Shown: in pieces, positions 1 to 10,235 of the stretch
Numbering within the stretch: position 1 is the first letter of the stretch
Layout of the letters: each line of letters opens with the position of its first letter
Assembly: GCA_037039925.1 (NCBI GenBank)
Contig: JAXRKP010001114.1
Location: 5,001-69,000, forward strand
Direction: 5' to 3'
Origin: Doris montereyensis
Lineage: Eukaryota; Mollusca; Gastropoda; Nudibranchia; Dorididae
Length of the DNA: 64,000 nucleotides
Position numbers and translations under genes: made by a program
The notes under the pieces: generated by a model
What the model was told of the DNA's origin: nothing
Database searches by the model: none
Seen by the model: only the letters and a program-made list of their open reading frames with translations

Positions 1-289
1 GATAAAGAATTATTATCTTTTAATAACTTTACCAAACATATTAAAACAAAGAGACATATTGATGATGTATCAAAAAAGATTTACAAAGCATATATAATGT
101 TACAATAATTAGAAAGTCTGGAAGTAACACTCAAAAGTATTTTAACAGCATAAAGAAGAAAGTATATAACCTAGCAAAATGTTTTAATAACTTTAAGCTA
201 TTAATAAATGTCAAGACATGGGTGAACCATCCACTAGCACATAATAATGTTGAGTTGTTTTATCCTTCTAAATATAAATTCTTCCTTCT

Positions 290-1080
290 TTAAATCACTT
301 TGATGAGTATTATGATAATGTAATAAGTGATTACAAAACATGGATTGAAGAGAAGCAATCAGGGAAATCTGGATTAGTGTTTAATGAAATAATGTTTACA
401 GAAGTTAAAGTTGTTAAAATAAAATCAATAACCGGATCATCTTATGCTGAACTTCCATTTAAAAGTAAATATGTTGTAAATATAAAAGATAATGATAATA
501 AATGTTTTCTATGTAGTTGTAATTGCTGTGTATTAACAACACACAATAAAATTATACAGCAAGATTTAATTTGTGCATTATATACTTCAAAGAAAAAGGT
601 GTATGAACTTAGGTGAAATTGTTGTTGTATAAAAACCATTACTGTGTGATTACTAACCTAAATAAATTAACAAGTTTAGATCGTAAAAGATATAGTTGTG
701 AAGTCTGTTAAGTATCTTCATTTACAATAGAAAATGTAAGAAATTAAAAAAGCAACAGGAATGTGGAAAACTTACAAAAGCAAAACCTATATTACTTTAA
801 GAAGGTGAAAATCAATTAATCTTTGCAAACTTTCATTATAAACATAAAATTCCATTCTCTGTTTGTTCTGATTTTGAATCAATAAACAAAAATCTAATCC
901 CGATGAAAGATAATGTATTAAAGAAGATTAACAAATTCAAGTTGGATCAAAAATTTAAAAAAAATGTTATTATAAAAGAAATAGAAAATGAAGATAAAAT
1001 TGTAAAAGAACTTGAAATGGCAGAAACAGAAGCAATACATTTAAGATATTTGTATAACAAAAATCAAAAGAAATAACTGA
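290..1080 (+). pseudogene. Polymerase fossil: N-terminal and exonuclease blocks
   Basis: Positions 377-616 are open and carry the KYVVNIKDNDNKCFLC stretch that precedes the exonuclease domain in Polinton polymerases. A block near 840-900 then reads HKIPFSVCSDFES, matching the exonuclease I motif (D-x-E). Several frameshifts separate the two blocks, and the stretch is about 75 percent A+T. The left end of the element may lie outside the window. Confidence 0.75.
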
Positions 1081-1214
1081 AGAAGGTTATGAAAATCAAT
1101 AAGATGAAATATACAACGATGATTTCATAGAGGATGATAAAGTTGATAGAGATCAATTAAAAGAAATTTTTGAAAAACCACAATATCATTAGAAAAGTTC
1201 AATTAAGTTGTTTT

Positions 1215-1640
1215 ATTTAACAACAATTCATATCAAATTGTCCAGATATTATTCCTAGCATGAATTATAATTCCAATTTATATCAAATTGTCCAGATATT
1301 ATTCCTCAAATAACTTCAATTTGAATCAAATTATGAATTTTATTAAAATGAAACTTCCAATTTATATCAAATTGTCCAGATATTATTCCTAGCATGAATT
1401 ATAACTTCCAATTTTATCAAATTAAATTTATCCAGATGAATATAAAAATTCCCAAATATCCAGATATTCCTAGCATGAATTATAACTTCCCAATTTGTAT
1501 CAAATTATCCAGATATATTCCTAGATGAAATCTTTAAATATTTTGATCTTATTAACAATAAACAACCAAGCATTTAAATTTCATCGATCTAATCTTTAAA
1601 TATTTTGATCTTATTAACAATGCATTTAAATTTGGAGAAA
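1215..1640. repeat. Imperfect tandem repeat inside the polymerase fossil
   Basis: Several degraded copies of a unit of about 50 bases recur here, recognisable by the phrases TATCAAATTGTCCAGATATT and CCTAGCATGAATTATAA. At 1530-1630 a second short duplication carries AATCTTTAAATATTTTGATC twice. The array lies between the exonuclease and palm blocks and probably expanded after the polymerase gene died. Confidence 0.7.
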
Positions 1641-2481
1641 AAAAATAGAACTCACTTAACAGATGTATTAGTATTTGAGAATTTTAGAAACCTTTGTTTA
1701 TATCAACATGAAGTCAATCCAATATAATGTTGCTCTGCTCCTGGATTAACATGGGAATGTGGATTAAAATTTCAAGGTAAAAGATTTGAAACATGCGGTC
1801 AATTACACTCAAGAGTTAAGTTAGAAAGGTTTCTTAAATGTAATGATAAATATTTTCACTGTATTGTTAATCACTCAAGAAAAGAAGTTAAAGGTCAATG
1901 AAAATTTATGAAACCAATAGAATTGGAATTACTAACTCACCGTGATAAGGGGCTTCTCTGGTGTGTTAAGATCTAGATGGGTTAAAGCAGACAACAAACA
2001 CACACATTTTTTACAAAAATTGATCACAGAGAAGATGATTACTTTTTGAATAAATTTAAAAATAAAGAAAGCATGCAACAGTTCTTAAAACAAAATTATA
2101 TTTGGTATAGTGATGCAAATAATTTGTATGGACATGGTTTGAGCCAATCCCTTCCTTATAACAATCTAAAATATTTAGAAGTTAGTCAAAATATAAACCC
2201 TTCTTTGCAATAGAAAAATATTTAAATTAGTGTAATGATGATGTAGGAATGATATTCTGTGTTGATTTAAAATTAAATAATTTAACAAAGTTTAAAACAA
2301 GGAAGTATCCATTAGCACCAGAAAATAGAAGTGTTGAAGAAGATGAGATATCACAGTATTTGAAAAAGTACTTAGAGTTAAACAAAGAAAAACTAAGTAT
2401 GTCAGAGAAAACTATTCTTGATTTAAATAATAAAAAAGATTATGTCATACATTATAAAATATTAAAGTATTATTTGCTATT
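1640..2481 (+). pseudogene. Polymerase fossil: palm motif A block
   Basis: The block reads on through FENFRNLC, SAPGLTWECGLK, an ELELLTH stretch and IWYSDANNLYGHGLSQ, the motif A signature of these polymerases. From 2249 the frame stays open through YPLAPE and KKDYVIHYKILKYYLLLG, which is typical downstream sequence. The open frame then runs into an inserted retrotransposon, so the 235-residue ORF at 2249-2956 is a chimaera of polymerase and reverse transcriptase. Confidence 0.8.
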
Positions 2482-2494
2482 AGGAATGGAAGTG

Positions 2495-3099
2495 ATGATT
2501 AACTCAGAAGGAAAACTAAGAGAAGAAATCAGCCAGAGAATCCAAAAGGCAAGTGCAATATATAACCATCTAGGAAAGGCATTTGTAGGTAAACAAGAAT
2601 TGTCAACAAAAACCAAAATGGCAGTATACAACACAGTTTATTGTCCTACTATCCTCTATAGCAGTGAAACCTGGACCTTAAATAGTAGAGAATACAGTAG
2701 AGTGCAGGCAGCCGAAATGAAATATCTAAGAAGAGTAGTAGGGAAAATTAAAAGAGACAAGATCAGAAACACAACAATAAGAGATCAAACCAAAGCAGAT
2801 AGCATAAAAACTAAGATAGAAATGAATCAACTGAGATGGTTTGGGCATGTTAACAAAATGAATGACAATAGAATAGCTAAATCAGTATACAGTGCTAAAA
2901 CTCAAGGTAAAAGACCAAAAGGCAGATCTCGGAGAAAGTGGGAAGAAGATATATAAAAGAGGCATTAACGCAAAGAAATTTAACTTTCATGGAAGGAAGC
3001 AGAAACTGTCAGAACAGGGCAGCCTGGAGAAAGATCATTTCGGGCATCTAAAACCCATACACCGGAAGGTAGAATGGGAGCTGATAAAGATAGAAAGAA
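2495..3099 (+). mobile_element. 5'-truncated non-LTR retrotransposon inserted in the polymerase fossil
   Basis: The insert encodes the C-terminal end of a reverse transcriptase ORF, with YSSETWTLNSRE, AAEMKYLRRVVG, LRWFGHVNKMNDNRIAKS and GKRPKGRSRRKWEEDI, and ends in a GATA/GAAA-like tail. It is flanked by a perfect 13-bp direct repeat, AGGAATGGAAGTG, at 2482-2494 and 3100-3112. The polymerase reading resumes across it (GMEV before, GMEVSKIHKV after). The element is 5'-truncated, as expected for target-primed reverse transcription. Related 3' ends occur at 9.4, 22.7, 38.1 and 47.0 kb. The sequence style is RTE-like, but the clade was not established. Confidence 0.88.
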
Positions 3100-3112
3100 A
3101 GGAATGGAAGTG

Positions 3113-3990
3113 TCAAAGATTCATAAAGTAATATCTTTTAATCAAAACCATGGTTAAAGACTTACATTGATTTTAATACTGAAATGCTAAAGTAACAAAT
3201 CATTTTGAAAAGGATTTTTGAAAATGTTGAATAATTCCTTTTACGGAAAAACATTAGAAAATATCAGAGATAGATTTGAAATACATTTAACAAGAGATGG
3301 ACATAAAATTAAGAAATATACATCTAAAAACAATTTCAAAGATATGATTGATTTCAATGATAATTTCAAAGGATAGTTATGAACAAATTATCACTTAAAT
3401 TTAATAAACCAATTTACTTGGGGATGTGTATATTAGATTATTCCAAATTATTAATGTATGAATTTTATTATGACATAATAAAAAAGTACTTCCTAGATAA
3501 TGAAATTATTTATCAAGACACAGGTGCATTTGTTCTTAATATTTATACAGATGATTTATATGATGATATAAAACAAATTAATAGTCATTTGATACTTCTA
3601 ATATGAAAAGAGTTAATCCATTATTTTCATCAGAAAACAAAAAAGTAATTGGTAAATTCAAAAATGAATTAAGTGGAAAAATCATTACAGAATTCATTGC
3701 ATTGAGAAGTAAGATGGATTGCTATAAATTATTAAACAATAAAAGTGAAGAAGATTATAAATGTAAAGCAAAGGAGTAGCAAGAAAAAGATTAACATTTA
3801 ATCATTATAAGGATTGTTTGTTCAAAGATAAAATTGCTAATGAAACAATTTATACAATGAACAATAAGAAACTTAAAATGTATAAAAATAATTTTAAAAG
3901 TTGGCTAATCTCCTGCAGATGATAAAGATATATTGTAAATGATAAAATAACTACATATCCATATGGAATTGAAAGTTTGTATTTTACATG
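3113..3990 (+). pseudogene. Polymerase fossil: motif B, motif C and C-terminal blocks
   Basis: After the second copy of the target-site duplication the polymerase continues with SKIHKV, then KMLNNSFYGKTLENIRDR (motif B) and NKPIYLGMCILDYSKLLMYE. The motif C region reads IIYQDTGAFVL. The remainder, ENKKVIGKFKNELSGKIIT, FIALRSKMDCYKL and NHYKDCLFKDK, follows the usual order of the family. Stops at several points show that it is dead. Confidence 0.8.
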
Positions 3991-4079
3991 ATTTAATTGT
4001 TTTTCGTTTTATTTTAGAAGATTACTAAATTAAATTTGTAAAAAATATAATAAAAACAAATACTATATAAACGGAAACA

Positions 4080-4390
4080 ATTAATTTGCTGGATAAACTA
4101 AAGATTATTAAATCTGAATTATCAGAAAAGTTATAAAAAGATTATCGAACTAAACGTAGATGAAAAATATGAAATAACTTCTGCAGTAAAAAGGATACTA
4201 AATTTGGTGACGCGGTGAATTTTGAGTTAAAAGATGAGAATGAGATAAATGTTTTTCTCCCCAAAAGATATGGTGGTCTTCAGGAAACAGAAGTAACCAA
4301 ACTAGTTGGTTTGAACCTTGTTACGAATGGACACCTGTGGATTGGTCCACACAATAAAGTGGAGATGGTTTGGAAATCAGGAGTTTTAAT
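4080..4390 (+). pseudogene. Small Polinton-type ORF, frameshifted and cut by a retrotransposon
   Basis: Two frames joined near 4190 read IIELNVDEKYEITSAVK and then DTKFGDAVNFELKDENE followed by INVFLPKRYGGL. From memory this resembles a short conserved protein found near polymerase genes in Polinton-like elements. Its function is not known to me. The C-terminus runs into the inverted part of the next retrotransposon at about 4390. The assignment is tentative. Confidence 0.45.
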
Positions 4391-4391
4391 G

Positions 4392-5640
4392 ACCTTCTTG
4401 GTACCTGTTCTTCTCCATGTGGCATTATTTCATACTAGTGCTGTGAATTCTGTCTTGTCAATGTTGACATCGAGTCTATACTTTTTCCAGGACTTTTTGA
4501 ATTTCGTCAAAGTGCATGTGTTGTAGACCAACAAAGTCGACATCGTCAGCATATGCTATTTTTCCTGGTACTGCGCTTTCTAGGCCAGATTGATGTAGGT
4601 GGTGGTATGATTTTCCATACTTCTCTCATTGCGTTCTCCAGATATATTATAAATAGTTCGGGACTGAGGCTGTCACCTTGTAGTGTTCTCACATTGCTTT
4701 CAAAACGCTTTCGTTATGTGCCCCCCTTGATCGCTGTCCTTATTATGGTGTTGCTAAGCAGGGATCCTGTTATTCTTAATTTGTCTTCGTCGATGATGGT
4801 TTTAATTTAAGAAACATGTATCTTAATCCAACATCCTATGTCTATCGATGGTGTCAAATGCTGCTGACATGTTGATCCCTGTTATTTTTATGTTTATGTC
4901 TTCAGTGTTAGTTTTTGCTGCCATTCATCTATGTGTCCAAACCCTTTCCACTGTTCCTTTTGGGTCTAACTCTAAAACCAGTTTGACTTTGGGGAAGATA
5001 CTTTTCTATTTGAAGCCTAATTCTGTGGAGTGTTGCGATAGACAAGGCTTTCCTCGACGTGTTATGGACCTCAGATTTTTTGCTGGGCCTTTTGGTTTTC
5101 CAGGCTTTGGTATTGCTAGGAGTGATCCTGTATTTATGTTTAAACTTTCGTGTGTTCTAAACGTTTCATTGAATATATCGGCTATGTGTTCATGGAGGAG
5201 GCAGGTACCATATTTAATATATCATCCTCACCTGGAGCCCTGTTATTGTTTTAACTTTCAAAGCTGTTCTTCACTTCTTTTGATTTTATTGATTTTCTGC
5301 ATGCTTTTGGTTCTACTTGGAAAAGCGTTTACTGAATCATCTTGGAATTCGCTTTTGAAATAGTTGGATACGATGTAAGTACGTCATTGGGTTCACTGCT
5401 AGTTTTCTGGTGACATCTTCTACTTTTTGCATTCTCAAATTTTGCTCTATTTAAAGATTTTACTGCTTCGAACATAGCGGTGTCCGTTTCCACTTTGTTT
5501 ATTTCATCAGCTTTGTTATCTAATTATTTATTCCTTCTCTTCAGGACCTCTTTCGTATATCGTGCAATGTTTTGGTCTTTGACATTTGTGTTTGAGATTC
5601 TTCCTTTCTTTGTCATTTTCACAGTTCGCTCATATGAGAT
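4392..5640 (-). pseudogene. Reverse transcriptase core, inverted segment
   Basis: Read on the minus strand, with stops and frameshifts, the segment gives NNNRAPGEDDI, GINMSAAFDTID, a stretch ending LQGDSLSPELFIIYLENAM, a YADDVDFV-type palm motif broken by a stop, and NIDKTEFTALV. These are conserved reverse transcriptase blocks of non-LTR elements, in the correct order. The long plus-strand ORFs here (4215-4526, 4553-4810, 4848-5363, 5480-5812) are mostly antisense shadows of it. Confidence 0.8.
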
Positions 5641-6270
5641 AAAGAAGGAAACAGCTATCCACAATCGATCTGAACAAACTAATGAACATCTGGATCAGAG
5701 GGGACCGAATCAAAAGAAAGATAAAGATCAAAGTATACAGCAGCCTCATCAAATGCGTACTGATCTACACAGTACACTACAATTGCGGCACTTGGGCCCT
5801 TACCCAAAATGAAATAGAGAGACTGGACGCATTTCATAAAAAACAGCTCGAAAAGTACTCAACATTCATTATCCGTAATATTAATAATATCAAATAAGTC
5901 ACTCTATCAGAAGACAGGCGAAAACCCACTCTCACTATTCATTTTAGAAAATCGTTGGCGCTTTTAGGACACATTTTAAGGAAAGACATTGACATTCCTG
6001 CCAAATAGAGCGATGAGAGCTTACTTGATGACATCTGGAAGCAAATTTGGAGGAAGGCCATTGACTACACTCCCGGTGGTGATTAATAAAGATCTCCCCG
6101 CTTGGCGGAGCAACATGAAATTTATAATGCGGGAAGACCTAAACCAACTGAGGTTAATCGCCAGGGACCGAAAACACTGGAGGATCCTATCAGCGAAAAT
6201 CAGAGAGAGAGTTAAGGCGGCCTTGTCCGAAGACCAGACCGTGACACAACCATAAGTCGTAAGTCAAATA
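5641..6270 (+). pseudogene. 3' end of the reverse transcriptase ORF, direct segment
   Basis: Two overlapping frames (5682-5897 and 5989-6255) read VYSSLIKCVLIY, NCGTWALTQNEIERLDAFHK, then LALLGHILRKDIDIPAK and the RAMRAYLMTSGSKFGGRP block. This matches the C-terminal region after the palm domain in this class of non-LTR element. One frameshift at about 5985 separates the two halves. The sequence is richer in G+C than the flanking Polinton DNA. Confidence 0.8.
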
Positions 6271-6324
6271 TATAGGACGTTCGGAAACAAAAACGCATGA
6301 TTTCTTTTGATTGATTTGCTCATT

Positions 6325-6890
6325 GACACCGAAACAAGATGCTAGTGCTGAGTCACGACGAGCGCGATGTCGCCATAGGACTTGTTCAAGGCGGCATATT
6401 GTTGCGTTTCAGGGAAGTTGCCAGACGGATGAATCGTCACCCACACTACAATCTCAAGATTGTTATGACAGGATGCCATCGGAAGTGTCAGACCTGGATG
6501 ACGGAGCGGACAACCACGAGTGACAACGCAATTGCAGGAACGCCATATTGTGCTTACTCACTTATGTAATGGATTCCAAATGGCACATCAGAACAGCAGC
6601 CACCATTGTTGGCAATGTAGAGGCCCGGGTGTACCCAAACACTGTCCGCAACTGATTAAGGAATGTAGGATCAAACTGTCTCCGACCATACGTTCGTTGG
6701 CCTTGTGCTAAACTTTCGACAACGCCAGCATCGTCTCACTTGGGAAAACCAGCATCAAAGAATGATAGAATGTTACTGGAATATTGTTATTCTCTTCACT
6801 GGTGAGAGAACATTCAACGTTTCCCCCATCCTGATGGACGTGTTCGAGTCTGGGAACGGCGAGGAGAGCCATTTGCTCCAAACTGCATCA
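6325..6890 (+). pseudogene. Degenerate Tc1-like transposase
   Basis: Plus-strand frames read MLVLSHDERDVAIGLVQGG (start of the helix-turn-helix domain), ERHIVLTHLCNGFQ, and then HRLTWENQHQR followed by ILFTGERTFNV. The last stretch corresponds to LFTDESRF around the first catalytic aspartate of Tc1/mariner transposases, here changed to glycine. At least three frame changes break the gene, and it stops near 6890 before the rest of the catalytic domain. No terminal inverted repeats were located. Confidence 0.75.
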
Positions 6891-6894
6891 TGAA

Positions 6895-7150
6895 GCAGGA
6901 CCGCTACAGTCCACATTCAAAGTACTTCTCAGCTCCTGGTGGGAGCATACAGTACACAAACCTGTTAGGCTTTTCGTACTAGCACTCTGACAAGATCTTT
7001 CTCTACCTATAGCTGGGTACACTTTCACACCTGAGTCAAGTAAGAAAAAAAAAGAGTGAAGTACCTTTCCTAAGAGTACGCAGAAAAACCCACATGTGCC
7101 AGCCGTGGGGCGTGAACCAGTGTCGTGGTGATTACCAGAACACAAGCCCA
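6895..7150 (-). repeat. tRNA-derived SINE-like repeat (family D)
   Basis: On the minus strand the unit starts with a tRNA-like head that includes a B-box-like GGTTCACGCCCC. It continues through a conserved GTACTTCACTC and an AGCTGGGTAC phrase (read on either strand). The same body recurs at about 21.50-21.96 kb. Only two copies are visible, so the ends are approximate. Confidence 0.5.
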
Positions 7151-8080
7151 CATAATTCTCAATATCATCAGCTTTATCCTCATCATCACCATCACAATCA
7201 TCTATCCACCTATTTTTCTTAATCTGTAATAGGTTTATCTATTTTTCCATCCATCAATCTATCTGTTTAATAAAAATCCAAACGCTCCAAAAGACCCATT
7301 TATTTTTTGTCATAAAGAAAGATAAAAAAAGATCATTCTTACCATCATCTATAAAATTATTATCACTACCACCAACAGTTTCCTTATCATCCCCTCTCCT
7401 TGGAATATTATTCATTGCAATGATTATTTTTACATGTATTAGAATTTTTTTTTTTTTAAATGTGTATATCATGTTTATATATTCTAATCATGTAATGCTT
7501 AAAAATGTGCGTAAACTGTATGTGTGTGAAGAATAATATTTGTATAGTAAAAGTGTGTTGTATTTCATATTCTATTGAAGGTATTGTAACACCAAAACAA
7601 TGTACCACACGTTGAACAATAAAGTTGTATCTTATCTTTCTATTTAAAGATATACATGATGACCAATAGAAAACCACAAGACTTGCGAGATTTCAATGGT
7701 ATGAAAAACAAAAATGAAAAACAAGAACCGAAATTCAAAGTTTGTGATTGATTTGTTTATTCATTCAGCGTTTCTTTGTGTATACTGTAGATAAATAAAC
7801 AAATAATGAATAAATAATTTATCACTAGTCAAATGCAGTATAAATCAATTAATTAACGTTCACAAAAGAAGAATTGCAATTTGCATGACAAATACACACA
7901 GTAAAAATTCAGTGTATTGGGGGGGATATTGTGCATCTGGTATGAAAAACATCTTTACGCTCAAATCAAAAACTCATTTCAATAAGTCACTGTGGTGATA
8001 TATTATAAAATAAATCACATACTGGTACATCACAACAAAAAATCATGCCAATCCCTAATTAAGGTGTACCAAGTGATGTG
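7151..8080. other. AT-rich stretch without recognisable genes
   Basis: The stretch opens with a short TCA/CAT-rich simple sequence (7165-7205). The rest is AT-rich unique sequence. Short ORFs here show no family motif and no splice context. Confidence 0.6.
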
Positions 8081-8099
8081 ACATGAGAGACTTTGGGAT

Positions 8100-8590
8100 C
8101 CCATAGGGAAGATTTGTTTCATTAAAAATTTCCCCATCCACCATATGCGGTAAACTCAGGGTGAATTAAGAGGATATAGCAGTAAGATACAAATTACGTG
8201 AAAGAGGAAGGGAAAGAAATAGGATCTACCAGCATCGTCTGCCAACCCATAAGGAAGAAGAAGACGAGACAAATACAAGGCAATGAACAATTCTTTTAAA
8301 TTATGGCATTTTTGATTGTTTTTTGTTTAATTTGAATTCAACCCATCCACCATTTACGGTGATCTCAGAATGCAATTAAGAGGACACAGCAAGGTGAAAG
8401 ACATAACGTGTAAGGCTACTAAGTTTGTTTGTTTCTTCGAAATTTACCCCGTCCACCATTGCGATGATCTCAGGATGAATTAATAGGAAACAGCAAGATG
8501 AAAGATAAGTGAAAAGAAGGAAAAGAAAGAAGTAAGACCTACAAGCAGCACCCGCCAACTGACCTAAGGCTAATAGTACTAAGAGCAAAA
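8100..8590. repeat. Short interspersed repeat (family C), two or three copies
   Basis: The family is recognised by TTTACCCCGTCCACCAT, GATCTCAGGGTGAATT, then AACAGCAAGATGAAAG and GAAGTAAGACCTACC. Copies lie at about 8110-8248, 8337-8405 (partial) and 8420-8560. At least ten more occur in the window, nearly all in this orientation (10.92, 12.73, 15.70, 17.60, 19.95, 20.25, 26.28, 30.37 and 58.12 kb; reversed at 49.85 kb). The unit is about 130 bases. A GTTTGTTT run at one end may be its simple-repeat tail read in reverse. Confidence 0.75.
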
Positions 8591-9290
8591 GGATAGGAAG
8601 TAAGACCTACTAACAGCACCCAACTAAGGCTACTAGTACTAAGAGCAAAAGGATAGAAGTAAGACCTACTAACAGCACCCACCAAAGCCTAAGGCTACTA
8701 GTACTAAGGCAAAAGGATAGTAAGACCTACTAAGAGCAAAAAGGATAAGAGCAAAAGGAAGTAAGACCTAACAGCACCCACCAACCGCCTACCTAAGGCT
8801 ACTAGTACTAAGAGCAAAAGGATAGAAGTAAGACCTACTAACAGCACCCACCAACCGCCTACCTAAGGCTACTAGTACTAAGAGCAAAAGGATAGAAGTA
8901 AGAGCTACTAACAGCACAACCGCTGCCTAAGGCTACTAGTACTAAGAGCTACCTAACAGCACCACCAACCGCCTACCTAAGGCTAGTACTAAGAGCAAAA
9001 GGATAGAAGTAAGAGCTACTAACAGCACCGCTAACCGCCTACCTAAGGCTACTAGTACTAAGAGCAAAAGGATAGAAGTAAGACCTACTAACAGCACCCG
9101 CTAACCGCCTACCTAAGGCTACTAGTACTAAGAGCAAAAGGATAGAAGTAAGAGCTACTAACAGCACCCGCTAACCGCCTACCTAAGGCTACTAGTACTA
9201 AGAGCAAAAAGGATAGAAGTAAGACCTACTAACAGCACCCACCAACCGCCTACCTAAGGCTACTAAGAGCAAAAGGATAGAAGTAAGACC
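8560..9290. repeat. 70-bp minisatellite grown from a family C SINE end
   Basis: About ten units of roughly 70 bases contain CTACTAGTACTAAGAGCAAA, GGATAGAAGTAAGACCTACT and AACAGCACCC in order. GAAGTAAGACCTAC plus CAGCACCCGCCAAC is the terminal part of the family C repeat that directly precedes the array. The array therefore appears to have amplified from that end. Confidence 0.85.
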
Positions 9291-9429
9291 TACCGGCATC
9301 AGGCATGAACCGCCCCACTATGAATGGGCATCGGGTAGGATTTGACCAATGGCCTCCACATTGGTAACCCTCCCCTCAAGCTAAAAGGAAAGCATACTGT
9401 TATCACTATAGGATTATCATGCCAATAAC

Positions 9430-9600
9430 ACTCCAAAATATTTTGGTTTGGGCATGTAAACAGAATGAATGAATGACATTAGAATAACTAATCAGTATAC
9501 AGTGCTAAAACTCAAGGTAAAAGACCAAAAGGCAGACATTAGAGAAAGTGGGAAGAAGATATGAAAGAGACACTAAAGCAAAGAAATTTAACCCGGTGAT
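9430..9600 (+). mobile_element. Fragment of the non-LTR element seen at 2.5 kb
   Basis: The stretch reads GGTTTGGGCATGTAAACAGA and AGTGCTAAAACTCAAGGTAA and matches the 3' coding part of the element at 2495-3099 with small indels. It ends at AAATTTAACC without the usual GAAA tail, so it is truncated at both ends. Confidence 0.8.
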
Positions 9601-10000
9601 ATTTTTATCCATATTTACTAGTCGACCCATTAATGGTAAGCTCCAGTCTGTTGATCACAAACAGAAACTAGAATTCAAATTTGTCTGTTCTTGGTTATTA
9701 AATTTCTACACAGTTGAGAGAATAAATGGCCGAACATTTCGAAGATGTTCTCAAGGTGACATGTTTAGTTCTAATCAATGGAAATATTTATGAAGATGAA
9801 ATAAATTTCTTCGTGTTTCTGACTATGCCCAAGTTTGCCCTTAACACGTGTATGTGAGAATATTGTTCTAATAGTAAGGTTGTTGAATGGATTTCCAACA
9901 GAAACAAAAATCAGCAATAGTACTGAAGACTGTAAAAACAGAATTAAACACATCACTTTAAAGCCAAAATTGTATTATTAATATTTTAGGTTCAATATAT
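9601..10000. other. Unassigned sequence
   Basis: The 81-residue ORF at 9548-9793 starts in the retrotransposon fragment and then enters unrecognised sequence. No other feature was seen. Confidence 0.5.
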
Positions 10001-10004
10001 AAAC

Positions 10005-10235
10005 TTATCTGCTCACAGAGACAGAGACACATATAAGTTAAAATATAAACCTATCTACTTACATTTAAGTTAAAATATAAACTTATCTGCTTACACTTAA
10101 GTTAAAATATACACTTATCTGCTTACATTAAAGTAAAAAATATTAAATTATCTGCTTACATTTAAGTTAAAATATGAACTTATCTGCTCACAGAGGCAGA
10201 GACACATTTAAGTTAAAAGATAAACCTAGCGCTAT
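10005..10235. repeat. Minisatellite, unit about 32 bp
   Basis: Six or seven imperfect units carry TTAAGTTAAAATATAAAC followed by TTATCTGCTTACA. Two units carry an extra GAGACAGAGACACAT insertion, which suggests a higher-order arrangement. Confidence 0.8.

Larger units (their letters stand above)
290..3990 (+). pseudogene. Decayed Polinton/Maverick-type family B DNA polymerase
   Basis: Fragments in shifting plus-strand frames follow, in order, a protein-primed family B DNA polymerase of the kind carried by Polinton/Maverick elements. They comprise an N-terminal block with NIKDNDNKCFL, an exonuclease motif SDFES, a block with SAPGLTWECGLK, palm motif A with SDANNLYG, motif B with NNSFYGKTLEN, a motif C region, and a C-terminal block with YKDCL. 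Many stops and frameshifts break it. Motif C reads DTGA where the family has DTDS, so a catalytic aspartate is lost. A non-LTR retrotransposon is inserted between motifs A and B. No integrase, ATPase, protease or capsid gene and no terminal repeat was seen, so only part of the element is present or visible. The family call is from motif recognition alone, and an adintovirus-like origin cannot be separated from a Polinton. Confidence 0.85.
4392..6270. mobile_element. Non-LTR retrotransposon with inverted 5' part (twin-priming structure)
   Basis: The left part (4392-5640) encodes a reverse transcriptase core on the minus strand. The right part (5641-6255) encodes the downstream end of the same ORF type on the plus strand. 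The inverted piece runs from upstream of the RT core at the inner junction to WRRTGTKKV at the outer edge. The plus-strand piece begins with RRKQLSTIDLNKLMNIWIR, which in this family follows shortly after that point. This order, with the inverted 5' segment joined head-to-head to the 3' segment, is the signature of twin priming described for L1. No clear target-site duplication was found. Confidence 0.8.

Noticed and set aside
290..4390. A live endogenous virus or active Polinton
   Set aside because: Stops, frameshifts, a lost catalytic residue, tandem repeats and a nested retrotransposon show it is inactive, even allowing for some sequencing error.
4215..5812. Plus-strand ORFs of 85-171 residues with membrane-like composition
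   Set aside because: They lie antisense to reverse transcriptase blocks on the minus strand.
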